IMG/VR virus record: IMGVR_UViG_3300027963_000024
Location: 1-33,529 of that record
DNA: 33,529 nt
Reading direction: 5' to 3' (one strand)
Origin: a virus
The translations under genes and the position numbers were made by a program. Every line of letters begins with the position of its first letter. Within the stretch, counting starts at the first letter, position 1. This document shows positions 1 through 9,446 of this stretch, in pieces. Under the pieces are notes generated by a model, which saw nothing but the letters and a program-made list of their open reading frames with translations, ran no database searches and was not told where the DNA came from.

Positions 1-127
1 GTGCCACCACCAGATACATTGACTGGATTAAACACAGAGTAATTACCTCTCCCATTGCCACCATCGGCATAAGGTGTAGGCGAGTCCAGCATGGAGTCAT
101 ACGTCACACCAGCAGTGATGCTGATGA
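1..127. repeat. Terminal direct repeat (left copy), contig circularity
   Basis: Bases 1-127 are identical to 33403-33529. The repeat lies inside a single tail gene that reads continuously across the join, so the molecule closes into a 33,402 bp circle. The length of 127 equals a common maximum assembler k-mer. It is therefore more likely an assembly overlap from a circular or circularly permuted genome than a true phage terminal repeat. Confidence 0.95.
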
Positions 128-857
128 TGTTGGGTGTCCAGTTGTTGCCGTTGCCAGAGTAGTCCTTGCCGATAGTGGCGGCAGTAGAAGCAGAGTTGTC
201 GCTGAAGTTCAGATAGAAGCCGTTAGTGCCGTATGTACCCGTGTACTTGGCTGGTTGCCATACGCCTGTTATTGCATTGGTAGAACCAAATGAAGATGGG
301 GTTAGGGCTTGTCCATCAATGAAGTTGACTTCGGTTAGGTAGCCGTCAAAATAATCTCCACCTGATGCGTTTGCACCCAAACCATGCGAATACGCCTGAT
401 TTAAAGTTCCGTTAGCACTTTGTGTTGGATAGTTTGCAGTACTAAATGCAGTTACTTGAACTCCATTTACATAAATTCTTAATCTGTTTGAGGCTGTTGC
501 ATTTGTACTATCAGCAACACAAACTATATGATACCAAGCACTAGGGTCACGATAAACAGCAGTTGTTATAAGTTGCCATTGAGAACCACCATTATATTCA
601 AATCTAAGTCTGATATTATCATTTGCAAAATCAATAAAACCTTCAACGCCAAATCCACCAGCACCAGAACTTTGAAATATTCTTGGCGATGTACCTAAAG
701 CACCTCTTTTAACCCAAGCACTCCATGTCCAAGTGGTTCTTGAACCAGAACCAAATGTCCTATTCAAATAAGCACTAGCACTAGAACGCAACCGAACACT
801 ACGGGCTATGGTGTAGCCACTAGGTCTAGTCAGCAGAGTATCTTTTGATGCAAACAT
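1..857 (-). CDS. Tail spike/fibre protein with LamG-like domain, N-terminal part (split by contig ends)
   Basis: An ATG at 857 overlaps the stop of the preceding tail fibre gene (ATG/TAA share a base), and the frame is open to base 1. It continues in the same frame at 33402, giving a 793-residue protein ending at 31878. The N-terminal part resembles a LamG/concanavalin-like jelly roll at residues about 35-190: a TWSAWVKRG strand (43-51), AWYHIVCVAD (107-116), RLRIYVNGVQV (125-135) and a closing DGYLTEVNFIDGQ segment (171-183). Next comes an NGFYLNF...DYSGNGNNWTP stretch common in phage tail proteins. LamG folds in tail proteins often bind glycans, so a receptor-binding role is inferred. No catalytic motif is visible. 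Confidence 0.85.
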   Translation of the reverse strand, partial: MFASKDTLLTRPSGYTIARSVRLRSSASAYLNRTFGSGSRTTWTWSAWVKRGALGTSPRIFQSSGAGGFGVEGFIDFANDNIRLRFEYNGGSQWQLITTAVYRDPSAWYHIVCVADSTNATASNRLRIYVNGVQVTAFSTANYPTQSANGTLNQAYSHGLGANASGGDYFDGYLTEVNFIDGQALTPSSFGSTNAITGVWQPAKYTGTYGTNGFYLNFSDNSASTAATIGKDYSGNGNNWTPNIISITAGVTYDSMLDSPTPYADGGNGRGNYSVFNPVNVSGGG

Positions 858-2518
858 TATGCAAACGCCTGTGCGTAAGTGCCGTACCAGTTAGTGCCGT
901 CAGCAACAAAGGTCAAGATGTCTCGTCCTGTGGTTGCCGTAGTGGTCAATGTTGGTGCTGTTCCATTAGGGAACTTGACCGATGTAAACACCGCAGTGCG
1001 TGAGCCTGTGCCATCTTGTGTGCAAATCAAAATGAATGACTTTCCAGCCGTTGCTGTTGGCATGGTGAACGTGCAGTTGCCTGTCATGGTGACTGTCTGC
1101 ACAGTACCGCTGGTTAACGATAAGGTCTGTGTCGTGCCAGAGTTACCAATGGCCACCACAGTTTCAACATAGTTAGTGACTGTGGGATTGGTCAGAGTCT
1201 TGCTGGTAAATGTTTCAGACCCGGCAAGGGTTGCCAATGTTCCAGTTGTAGGAAATGTGACGTTTGTTGCTGCTGTTAGAGTTCGCGTGTAGGCAAAGTT
1301 ACCAGACCCCGTGACAGTCATTGCCGCATTATTTAGTACACCTGAACCGCCATACGCTGCGCCTAGCGCTGTTGTTAATCCAGTTAATGCAGTGATGTCT
1401 GTGTTTGCACCTGATTTTGCTGCGCTTATATTTGATCGAGCTGTTGAAGCAGTAGCCGTCAACTCAGACAGATTGTTTGAAGATGACAAAAATCCAGTAC
1501 CTGAGACATAGGCAGCTACCCAAACAGAGCCTGTCCATAAACGCATCTCTGGCACCACGGTGTTGAAGTACAAAGCGCCAGCAAGCAGTGTGTTGCCGTC
1601 GTTGTCTAGCGTGGGGTTGCTGGCGTAAGGGCCAAGGTAGCGGTCATCAAAGCTGTCGTATGCCGCCAGCGCTGAATCTCTTGCAGCCTCGGCAGCAACC
1701 TTTGCAGTGTTTGCGCTGGTGGCAGAGCTTGCCGCATTAGTTGCCTGCGTAGTCGCAGTTGTCGCGCTGGTGCTTGCATTGCTGGCTGATGTGCTGGCCG
1801 CCGAGGCAGAGGCTGCGGCAGCTGTAGCAGATGTGGTCGCAGATGCCGCGTCTACCAGCAGCGTCCACTTGGCAGAGTCAGCGTTAGTGGTAATGGGCTG
1901 AGATCCACTTGATGTGTGTGCTGTGATTACTTGGAATATGTTGTTTGTGGTTGTGTCTTTGGCTATGTCTCGCACATAGTAGACAGTGCTGGCCGCCCAG
2001 TTGCCACGGTTGGTGCCAAGGGTTTCAGCCAAAGTTGGATTGCCGGTAGCATCAAAGCCAAGAGTCTTATTAGCTCGCAATGATGCAAGTGGCAACACCA
2101 TGTTGATGGTGGTTGGGTCTGTCTGTGGCGCACTCAGCGCACGCTGTAGACCCTCAGAGTTTTGCTGGGCAAAGATAGTCTGGCTATCAAGTTCGTCGTT
2201 CAACGTGTTGGCAAAGAAGTCGCCACCCGTGGTGAAGTCAGTAGTACGGGAGATGGTGCGGTTACCGACAATGGCGTACTGGGTTGGCGAGGTTGGTGAC
2301 AGCGCCAAGCCGGTCGCCGTGATGGTCACCGAGCCAGTGCCATTCGCGTTGATGGTTACCGTGTAGTGCGTGGTCAAGGTCAGCAGCGTGTCGTCTTTGA
2401 AGACGGCAATGTCGGTGTTGGCCAAGATCTCAAAGGTGAACGCATAGGGGCCAGCGCCGCCAGCGCCACTTGGCGCGTAGACTGTTCGGCGGGTTACGTT
2501 GCTGATTGGTACGGCCAT
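857..2518 (-). CDS. Tail fibre protein, T7 gp17-type N-terminus
   Basis: This 553-residue protein is a trimeric-fibre candidate. Residues 1-120 resemble the T7 tail fibre N-terminal attachment domain (TRRTVYAPSG..., ...NDELDSQTIFAQQNSEGLQRAL). Residues about 223-287 are an Ala/Ser/Thr-rich low-complexity stalk, probably coiled coil. A DDRYLGPYASNPTLDNDGN block at about 291 is followed by YFNTVVPEMRLWTGSVWVAAY, a signature common in phage fibres. The C-terminal third is Thr/Gly-rich beta structure. A strong Shine-Dalgarno (AGGAAGGA, spacing about 8) precedes the ATG at 2518. It follows the ejection protein genes and overlaps the next tail gene by one base. It probably anchors to the tail tubular proteins and carries the adhesin role with its neighbour. 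Confidence 0.88.
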   Translation of the reverse strand: MAVPISNVTRRTVYAPSGAGGAGPYAFTFEILANTDIAVFKDDTLLTLTTHYTVTINANGTGSVTITATGLALSPTSPTQYAIVGNRTISRTTDFTTGGDFFANTLNDELDSQTIFAQQNSEGLQRALSAPQTDPTTINMVLPLASLRANKTLGFDATGNPTLAETLGTNRGNWAASTVYYVRDIAKDTTTNNIFQVITAHTSSGSQPITTNADSAKWTLLVDAASATTSATAAAASASAASTSASNASTSATTATTQATNAASSATSANTAKVAAEAARDSALAAYDSFDDRYLGPYASNPTLDNDGNTLLAGALYFNTVVPEMRLWTGSVWVAAYVSGTGFLSSSNNLSELTATASTARSNISAAKSGANTDITALTGLTTALGAAYGGSGVLNNAAMTVTGSGNFAYTRTLTAATNVTFPTTGTLATLAGSETFTSKTLTNPTVTNYVETVVAIGNSGTTQTLSLTSGTVQTVTMTGNCTFTMPTATAGKSFILICTQDGTGSRTAVFTSVKFPNGTAPTLTTTATTGRDILTFVADGTNWYGTYAQAFA

Positions 2519-2551
2519 GATTCAATCCTTCCTATTGGAAATTGTACTTTT

Positions 2552-5425
2552 TTAATCGGGTTTGTAATAGAGGCCATTAGCTTTTCTAAGCTCTTTAAGC
2601 TCATCAATCTTGGCTTGCAGTCTTGGATCTTCAGACTTAAGCTGGTTCTTGGCTGCATCCATGAACTTGGAATGCACTCGCTGCACTGTCTTTTGCTGGT
2701 CATCAAGCGACAGTAGGTCAAATCCTGGGGTCTGCATGATGTTCAAGATCTCTTGCTTGGATGGCAGCTCCTTGCCATAGATGGTCAGCAGCCGGTTGTT
2801 CTGGAAAGCGTCAATCTCAACGCCGTCGATCTTGCGGTCTGGCATGCCGATGGGCGAGCCCATCCTGACCAGCTTGTCGTCAACCTCAGAGAATTGCTGG
2901 GGTGTCACTCGGGTCGGCAGCACCAGCTCGTAAGCGGCACCAGTGCCAGACTTGGTTGCGTCACCCCAAAGGTTTAATGTCTCTGGCAAGTCAGCATTGA
3001 AATACGGTATGCGGGACTTGTACTTGTTAAACGCTTCAATAAAGCCACGCACACCCATGGGCAAATCAGGACTGGCCCGGGTGTCTCGGTTGGTTGGGTC
3101 TGACAGGCGCTCAATACCAGCAAGCAATGAGCTGTAAGCGCCAGCTGGTGAGCCACCAATGACAAAGCCACCGAACTGCTTGACCAGACCGTCTACGATT
3201 TTCTTGCCATCTACGGCACCCTGTTGCCTAACACCAACCAGTTTGGCCACATCAGCCACACCTTGCAGGTAAGGTTGCTCTTTAAGGTATTCGTACAGGC
3301 CATAGGTTCCACCAAGGAAGACTTCTTCAATCTTGCTTGAATCTGTCTCATGCTTGGCGTACTCAGCATAGTCAGCAGCAATGGCCAAAAGGGCAGAGAC
3401 AGGCTCCATGCCGTTGTAGCTGTAGTAGTTGTCGCCAACCTTGATGGAGTATGGCTGCCAACCATCGCGGATTAACGCATCTCTGTCAGCTTTACGGTCA
3501 GGGCCACGCCCAGTGATGTTGCCCTCTGCGGCCATAGCGGCATAGGTGGCCAGCATTGCAGAGCCAAGCGTTACCTTGGCCAGAGCCATGTCGCGGAACA
3601 CGCCACCCTTGGCAATCTCCTCGCGCCACTGAGATGACAGCGGGGCGAACGGGGTGCGCTCAATGACTTGCAAGCCAATGTTGGCAGGGGTCTTGAAGAA
3701 CGGCACTACCACCTTAAGGGCAGGGTGGTTGAATGTCTGCTGTAGGTTTTTCAGTGCAGGCGGCAGTTCCGCAGTAAAGGTTCCTTTTTGCGCAAACAAG
3801 CTGGCTGCTTCATCCAGATCACGGGGTGGGTTTTGAAACAGGCTGACAACCTCTGCTTCACTCTTGGCCATTGCGTCAGCTTCTGTCATACCCGCATCCA
3901 AGGCATCGCGGTATACCGTCTTGCCGCGCCGAGTAATCTGGGTGTTGAGCTCCATGCGGTACAGCGCACCCTTAAAAAACTCATCCTCAGACATAAGCGC
4001 TCTGCCGGGCAAGGTGATGGCAGTACCGTAATAGTCCAAAGCTTTACCAAGCCACTTGTCTTGCTCAATGCCAAAGGCAGCTGAGCTGATGGAGGGCAGG
4101 GTGGTACCACGCTGCGCCTCAATCTTGCTCATTAGGTCATTGGGCTGGTTGTTCTTGAACGCAGTGCTGGCCAGATCAAAGCCTTCAACCAACCCATTGC
4201 GCAAAGACTGCACCATGGTCAATGCTTCGTCGTAGGCAATCTTGTCAGCAGCAGAGCCGGGAAGCAAAGCATTCCATGAGCGCACCCCTTGCGGCAGTGT
4301 GTTGCTGTAGAAAGATGCAATCAAGCGCTCTGGGATCTGATACAAACCCATCATAGTGTTGCCAACAATGTTCTTGGCATGCGACACAGGGCTGGACAGC
4401 AAGCCGTTGATGTAGGTTGTGAACCAGACATCCTTAACGCCAGACATGGTTGATTTCTCCACCATGGAGTTGCGAGCTGCGCGTGACTCCAGCGTCAGGT
4501 AGGACTTGGCCATGTCGGACAGCGCCGCGTCACCGCCGTACTCATCAATGACTTGGCGCACCGCAGCAGCATTGCCATCGCGGGGAATGCGGAACACAGC
4601 CAGCGATCTGGCAGTCTCAGTCTGGATGCCCTTGACACCGCGCTGGATCAGGCCATGGAAGGCGATCTGCTGGCGCAGCACTAGCTTGTCAACGTCAGTG
4701 GCCATGCCAGAGTCAACCATCTTGAACAGGCGGTCTAGCTCGTTGGCACTGGACTCCAACACCTCAAGCGCTTTGTAAGTCTCAACGGCGTTGGCCATCA
4801 TCTTGCCATCGCTGCCAATCAGGCGGGACAAGAAGCCCTCGCTGATACCGGACTCTGCGGCCTTGTCCTTGATCTCTTGGAAGGTGACTGCCTTGGTTCT
4901 GATATTGAGTGCATCAGCCACACCACCCACAATGGATGCGGCATCCTCGGTCTGGTAGCGGGACAGGTTGAACGGCTCAACCGGTACGCCAGCTTTGACC
5001 TCGGCTGCGGTGGGGCTTGGCTTGCCAAGGTTTGGTGCCTTGGCTTGGCGAGTTTTGACGGCAGCGCCAATTGTGTCTGTCAGCACTTGATCAGCTTCTG
5101 GGATCAGCTTAAACCTGCCAGCCTTGGCTGCGTCAGGCAGTTCACCGGGCAAAGCACGGGCAGCCTCTGGCACCAATGCTTTTTCAGCCTTTGCACCTTG
5201 CTTTTTAATTAGCTTGCGCAGTGCAGCATCAATGGGGCCAGCGACTTGAATGCCTTCATCCATGCTTGGCGTACCAAGCTCAGTAGGCGCAGACATATCA
5301 GGCTCAGCGCTTTGGTCAGCACCGGGCATGGGCTCAAGTTGGATATCTTCAGCAGGTGTGCTGGCGGCAGCACCCGGCAGGATTTGACCTAGTCGTTGTT
5401 CAAGAGGCTTTTGTGTAATAGCCAT
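2552..5425 (-). CDS. Large internal virion / DNA ejection protein (gp16-position)
   Basis: At 957 residues this is the longest gene here. It is the third of three large consecutive genes between the tail tube genes and the fibre, the position of T7 gp14, gp15 and gp16. The first 140 residues are acidic, Pro/Ala-rich and probably disordered. The central part (WFTTYINGLLSSPVSHAKNI, about residue 330, and FFKTPANIGLQVIE further on) resembles large phage polyvalent-protein domains of the LPD38 kind; this family name is from memory. An Ala/Met-rich segment (LGSAMLATYAAMAAEG) could insert in a membrane. I see no transglycosylase motif like that at the N-terminus of T7 gp16. Its start overlaps the preceding stop by a TAATG junction. 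Function is inferred from position and size. Confidence 0.75.
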   Translation of the reverse strand: MAITQKPLEQRLGQILPGAAASTPAEDIQLEPMPGADQSAEPDMSAPTELGTPSMDEGIQVAGPIDAALRKLIKKQGAKAEKALVPEAARALPGELPDAAKAGRFKLIPEADQVLTDTIGAAVKTRQAKAPNLGKPSPTAAEVKAGVPVEPFNLSRYQTEDAASIVGGVADALNIRTKAVTFQEIKDKAAESGISEGFLSRLIGSDGKMMANAVETYKALEVLESSANELDRLFKMVDSGMATDVDKLVLRQQIAFHGLIQRGVKGIQTETARSLAVFRIPRDGNAAAVRQVIDEYGGDAALSDMAKSYLTLESRAARNSMVEKSTMSGVKDVWFTTYINGLLSSPVSHAKNIVGNTMMGLYQIPERLIASFYSNTLPQGVRSWNALLPGSAADKIAYDEALTMVQSLRNGLVEGFDLASTAFKNNQPNDLMSKIEAQRGTTLPSISSAAFGIEQDKWLGKALDYYGTAITLPGRALMSEDEFFKGALYRMELNTQITRRGKTVYRDALDAGMTEADAMAKSEAEVVSLFQNPPRDLDEAASLFAQKGTFTAELPPALKNLQQTFNHPALKVVVPFFKTPANIGLQVIERTPFAPLSSQWREEIAKGGVFRDMALAKVTLGSAMLATYAAMAAEGNITGRGPDRKADRDALIRDGWQPYSIKVGDNYYSYNGMEPVSALLAIAADYAEYAKHETDSSKIEEVFLGGTYGLYEYLKEQPYLQGVADVAKLVGVRQQGAVDGKKIVDGLVKQFGGFVIGGSPAGAYSSLLAGIERLSDPTNRDTRASPDLPMGVRGFIEAFNKYKSRIPYFNADLPETLNLWGDATKSGTGAAYELVLPTRVTPQQFSEVDDKLVRMGSPIGMPDRKIDGVEIDAFQNNRLLTIYGKELPSKQEILNIMQTPGFDLLSLDDQQKTVQRVHSKFMDAAKNQLKSEDPRLQAKIDELKELRKANGLYYKPD

Positions 5426-7674
5426 TATTCAGCTCCAGAGGTTGGAGCTGCATTGCCCCGAATTAAGCTTGCGCGTTTTCTTGCGGGAGCTCTTTGGGTT
5501 CCGATAGATCCACTGGCAGCTTGAGTTGTGCCAGTTGATTCCAGAGATCCAGCTCCGCTGGCGGTATTGATTTTGGTGCCGAAGGTTGCGGCAAGTTCGT
5601 CGATTCGTTCACGGTTGACTCCCGGCCATGAGTACCACGGTTTTCCGAAGTAAGGGTTTACGCTGCCATCAGGTAGCGTGTCTTTGCTGAAGTATTTTAC
5701 TCCCGGAAAGTCTTTTGGAACAACTCCATTTTTCTTGTCCATGACTTGCTCAAACATGGCATCAAGTCCCGGCTTTGTAAATTCGTAGTTCTCACCATTA
5801 GCTGCCGGAAAAACAAATTTATTTCCACCCTCTGGGGTTCGCTGATAGCTGATACCAAATGCCTTTTCATGCATGCGGCCTTCTTTGACAGGCACATTTG
5901 TAAATGGGTTGGCTTCACCTTTGGCAGACTTAACAATAGTCTCTAATGTTGGATGGGCGACTTCTTGTCCAGATGACAATACCCAGCTTTCCCAGTGATA
6001 GCGACCTAAGCTTGCTTTGTCTGGCCTTCCAACACTGGCATACAGCTCATTTACGCGAGCGCCAAGTGAGCGTTCTAAGCCTTCATAGATGGCCAGCCCG
6101 GGGCCGCCATCAAACAGGTGGGCGACATTGTCATAGATCTTTTCGCCGCCAGCAAACAAGCGGTTGATCTGGATTCGATCCAGCACCATTACATCTTCTC
6201 GGCCAGATACCAATAAAGCAAAGGACAACACTTTATTCTTGATGCCAACATCTTGCGCTAAGCCAAAGAAAGCTCGACGTATTTCTGGCCCAGTCATATT
6301 TGGATCAGCAATCATGTCGTGCAAAGCTTGCAGCTTTGTACGGTTGTCTGGCAGTTTTTCTGACATCTTTGGCAAGAATGTGCGCAAGAAGTCATTGGCA
6401 TTGGATGTAACCATATTGCCGGGGCTACCAGATGGAATTGTCTGCTTGATCATTTGCAAACCAGCATCAATGTCAGCTTGGCCATATTCACCGCGCAATG
6501 CTTTTTGAATCAATGGGGTCATGGACTCAGCCAGATCAAGGAACCCTGACTCATGCGGGTATGCAGATGCCCGGCGTGAGAGCATGGCCCACATCATTAA
6601 GCGGCCAGTAGTCTCTGGGCTTGCCGTTCCATCACTGTAGATTTGCTTGAATTTATCCACGACAGCAAAGCCACGGTCAGCCTCATCTAATTGACCTTTA
6701 GTCATTTGGCCAAACCAGCTAGACCACTTTGGCATATCGTTTGCATGTTCAATCATCCAACGCGGCGGGATTGGAACCTCATTGGAGTTGTAAACCGTGG
6801 CCAACATGGCAGAAAATTTCTCTGGAGATTCAAGCGGATCTGGAAATGATTGAGTAAGTCCATCCAACCGAGCCACCGTTTCATCGTAATTGCCGGGGTT
6901 AACTGCATTGGTAATGTTCTGCGTCTTTCCATCTGGCGTATAGGCACCAGTAATCTTGACGCGATACTCAGGCGCAAGCTGTAACTCTTGTCCTTTAGTA
7001 ACCTTGTCTGATAACTTAACCTTTCCAGCATCTACTTTTGCAGCGGTGTTGGCTGTGACACTCGACCACTTTTCTAAGGGCACCACACCCATAACAGGAG
7101 TTCCCAGCACATCCATACTGTTTAACAACATCTCTCCCGCTTTAGGCAACAATGGCTTGGAAGCTTTAATTGTTCCCGCAGCGCCCGGCACAAGTCCAAG
7201 TAAAGCGCCACCAGCTTGCATTGCAGCGGTTCCGTAATTACCTTGCTTGGCTGATTGAACAGCATCGCCACCCATGTTCACTGCCTCTTCAGTCTGCAAG
7301 CCTGTACCCAAATAAGGCACAAAGTCAGCCAGCCCGGTATCCAATGGCAAATTGCTACTGGGGCCACCAATTAATGTCTGCGCATTTTGGCGAGCTTTGT
7401 AGCGATCCATCCCTAATTTTTCAAAGCTTGATTGCAAATAATCAGCCAAGCGCTGCCTAACTGTCGGGTCGAAAGCCTTCATCTCATCTTTCGGCCCAGC
7501 ATTGAGTTGCGCCTGTCGTGGGCTGTAGCCTTCGTATGAGCCGCGACCAGCGCCAGCATCAGCCAGCATGATGTCACCCTCTTGTCTGCCGGGCATAGTC
7601 TGCTCTGGCATGTCAGGAAACTGGACAGCAGTCAGATTCGACAGGTACTTGTCTTCAAGTTGACTGTATGCCAT
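5425..7674 (-). CDS. Internal virion / ejection protein (gp15-position)
   Basis: This is a 749-residue protein of unknown fold between two other putative ejection proteins. It has an amphipathic Gly/Ala-rich stretch (AAMQAGGALLGLVPGAAGTI, about 150-170) that could touch membranes. A mostly helical middle (GRLMMWAMLSRRASAYPHES; KNKVLSFALLVSGREDVMVLDR) is followed by an Arg-rich tail with RKRASLIRG near the end. That tail resembles the C-terminal motifs of two proteins encoded at 17.3-18.4 kb. The start and stop overlap the neighbours by TAATG junctions, so it is translated in step with them. T7 relatives carry their channel-forming core proteins here; sequence alone does not prove this role. 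Confidence 0.65.
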   Translation of the reverse strand: MAYSQLEDKYLSNLTAVQFPDMPEQTMPGRQEGDIMLADAGAGRGSYEGYSPRQAQLNAGPKDEMKAFDPTVRQRLADYLQSSFEKLGMDRYKARQNAQTLIGGPSSNLPLDTGLADFVPYLGTGLQTEEAVNMGGDAVQSAKQGNYGTAAMQAGGALLGLVPGAAGTIKASKPLLPKAGEMLLNSMDVLGTPVMGVVPLEKWSSVTANTAAKVDAGKVKLSDKVTKGQELQLAPEYRVKITGAYTPDGKTQNITNAVNPGNYDETVARLDGLTQSFPDPLESPEKFSAMLATVYNSNEVPIPPRWMIEHANDMPKWSSWFGQMTKGQLDEADRGFAVVDKFKQIYSDGTASPETTGRLMMWAMLSRRASAYPHESGFLDLAESMTPLIQKALRGEYGQADIDAGLQMIKQTIPSGSPGNMVTSNANDFLRTFLPKMSEKLPDNRTKLQALHDMIADPNMTGPEIRRAFFGLAQDVGIKNKVLSFALLVSGREDVMVLDRIQINRLFAGGEKIYDNVAHLFDGGPGLAIYEGLERSLGARVNELYASVGRPDKASLGRYHWESWVLSSGQEVAHPTLETIVKSAKGEANPFTNVPVKEGRMHEKAFGISYQRTPEGGNKFVFPAANGENYEFTKPGLDAMFEQVMDKKNGVVPKDFPGVKYFSKDTLPDGSVNPYFGKPWYSWPGVNRERIDELAATFGTKINTASGAGSLESTGTTQAASGSIGTQRAPARKRASLIRGNAAPTSGAE

Positions 7675-9443
7675 TACTGCTCTCCATTTGCTTGACGTAA
7701 TAATTGTTTAATGCGGTTTAACTCTTGTAGCTTTTTCTTGTCAGTGCCTGCTTTGCGCTCCAACGCTGGCAATGAATCATTGGTAATTGGCCCGTTAACC
7801 CAGTCTGACTTCTCATACACCTCAAGCGATTTCCTTGCGGCTTTTGCAGACTCTGTATTGCGAGTCTTTGCAATGTTGTCTTCTAGCTGGGTCAAGATTT
7901 GACGCGGTGTCAGCGTCTTACCTTCAGCCGCAGCCACAGCTTGAATTTGCAAAGCCTCTGACTGCAACTTGGTGCGGCGCTTAAACTCCTCGCCCTTGGG
8001 ATCAATCACCACCACGCTGCCGGGTATTACAGGAATGCCAGCAAGCTGAGATATGCCGCGATCAAGCATTGAGCTGTCTCGGCGATCTTCGCTTTGCAGC
8101 AGCTTGAGCGCTGTTACAGCGTCTTTGCCGGTGATGCCTTTACCAACCAGACCCCATATCTGATCTGGTCGTGTAATCGTGTTGTTGTAGATGCCAGACA
8201 GCAAGTTAAAGTTAACGGCTGGGTTACCTTCTCCGCTTGGTGCCAGTAGATCCTTGAGCGTCCCAATAGGTACAGATCCTGGGGGCAGGGCGGTAAGCTG
8301 AGCAATTAGCTGTTTCCTCTTGGGGCTTGTATCAGGCAGCGGAAAGATTTGCTCAAGTAGGTTGATGGCATCGGCCTCACCAGCTCGTTTAGTATCTGCA
8401 ATCTTGGCATCAGCAATTGACTTGCGGTTGTTTACGGCCACCATGTAGTTCGCAGTTACCTTGGCCACAGCATCAAAGTCATTGACAATCATTTGTTGCA
8501 GCACCGGGCTCATGTTGCCAAGGTCGCCGCCACGCAGTTTTTTTAATGTGAGCTCTGGATCCATCATATTGGCATCAGTGATCAAAGCCTTGGTAACTGC
8601 ATTAATCTTGGCCGTGCGCAGCGCTGTTTCAAACTTAGTGCTGTATTCCATCTGCAAAGCTTTGTCACCAATTAGCAGAGACTGTGTCAGCACGTTCTTG
8701 CGAAACACATCAGCCAACTCATCAATGGAACGCTGCTGGCCATTAGCATCAGTCCAGCTGCCCTGTGATATTGTTTGCTCAAGCAGCCTTGTGCTGTTGT
8801 CAAAGTCAGAGTCAAACTTAGCAATGTTTTGAGCCTTTGCTCTGTCAAGCTCAGCTTTGTACGCGGCATTGAGAACTGTATTTCCATGTGTAGCCATGGT
8901 TGCGCGAAACTTGATTGAGGCCTCTGGGTCAATGTTTGCCAATGACTTTGAGTAGCCGTCCGACATAGTCTTTATTTTGTCGCCTACCTGCGCAGATGTT
9001 GCGCGCCCAGCTTCAACGTCAGACAGTAACTTAACCAGCTCGTTGCGCCCCTCAATTTCAAAGTGGCCAGACAGCTCAAGGCTGCGAGCTTTGGCTACAG
9101 CTTGCCCAAAAAATCCAGCTGCGTTTGTGGTCGGTATTTGTGCTGACTGACCATCTGGCCCCATGAACCAACCCTCTGGGTTGACTCCTTCTTTGGCGTA
9201 TCGCACCTGCTCAGATGTCAACGGGTTTTGCGCAGCAAACTGTAGACCCTCTTGCTGGCGCATACCAGCCGCAGTTTGAAATGCATTGGCACTCATGCGG
9301 TCAAGGATCTGCGATAACTGGCTGGCACCTTGCGCAGCTACCCGTGGCCCAATATAGTCAACCTGCTGTTCTTGAGCCTGCACCATTGGCACATTACCAG
9401 CACCGCGCAATTGCATTTGTCCTGATTCGATTCGTATGGCCAT
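7674..9443 (-). CDS. Internal virion protein, helical (ejection apparatus)
   Basis: The 589-residue protein is rich in Gln and Ala and largely helical. Its N-terminal part (QLSQILDRMSANAFQTAAGMRQQEGLQFA) resembles the internal core proteins of podoviruses that assemble a periplasm-spanning channel during DNA ejection. No enzymatic motif is seen. It follows the smaller core-protein candidate with only 3 bases between and has no obvious Shine-Dalgarno of its own, so it may rely on ribosomes arriving from upstream. The stop overlaps the next start (TAATG). The ejection role is inferred from order in the cluster and composition. Confidence 0.65.
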   Translation of the reverse strand: MAIRIESGQMQLRGAGNVPMVQAQEQQVDYIGPRVAAQGASQLSQILDRMSANAFQTAAGMRQQEGLQFAAQNPLTSEQVRYAKEGVNPEGWFMGPDGQSAQIPTTNAAGFFGQAVAKARSLELSGHFEIEGRNELVKLLSDVEAGRATSAQVGDKIKTMSDGYSKSLANIDPEASIKFRATMATHGNTVLNAAYKAELDRAKAQNIAKFDSDFDNSTRLLEQTISQGSWTDANGQQRSIDELADVFRKNVLTQSLLIGDKALQMEYSTKFETALRTAKINAVTKALITDANMMDPELTLKKLRGGDLGNMSPVLQQMIVNDFDAVAKVTANYMVAVNNRKSIADAKIADTKRAGEADAINLLEQIFPLPDTSPKRKQLIAQLTALPPGSVPIGTLKDLLAPSGEGNPAVNFNLLSGIYNNTITRPDQIWGLVGKGITGKDAVTALKLLQSEDRRDSSMLDRGISQLAGIPVIPGSVVVIDPKGEEFKRRTKLQSEALQIQAVAAAEGKTLTPRQILTQLEDNIAKTRNTESAKAARKSLEVYEKSDWVNGPITNDSLPALERKAGTDKKKLQELNRIKQLLRQANGEQ

Positions 9444-9446
9444 GGT

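Noticed and set aside
6655-6663. Further near-match to a DnaA box (TTATCCACG) in an ejection protein gene
   Set aside because: Single, imperfect and without the accompanying palindromes.
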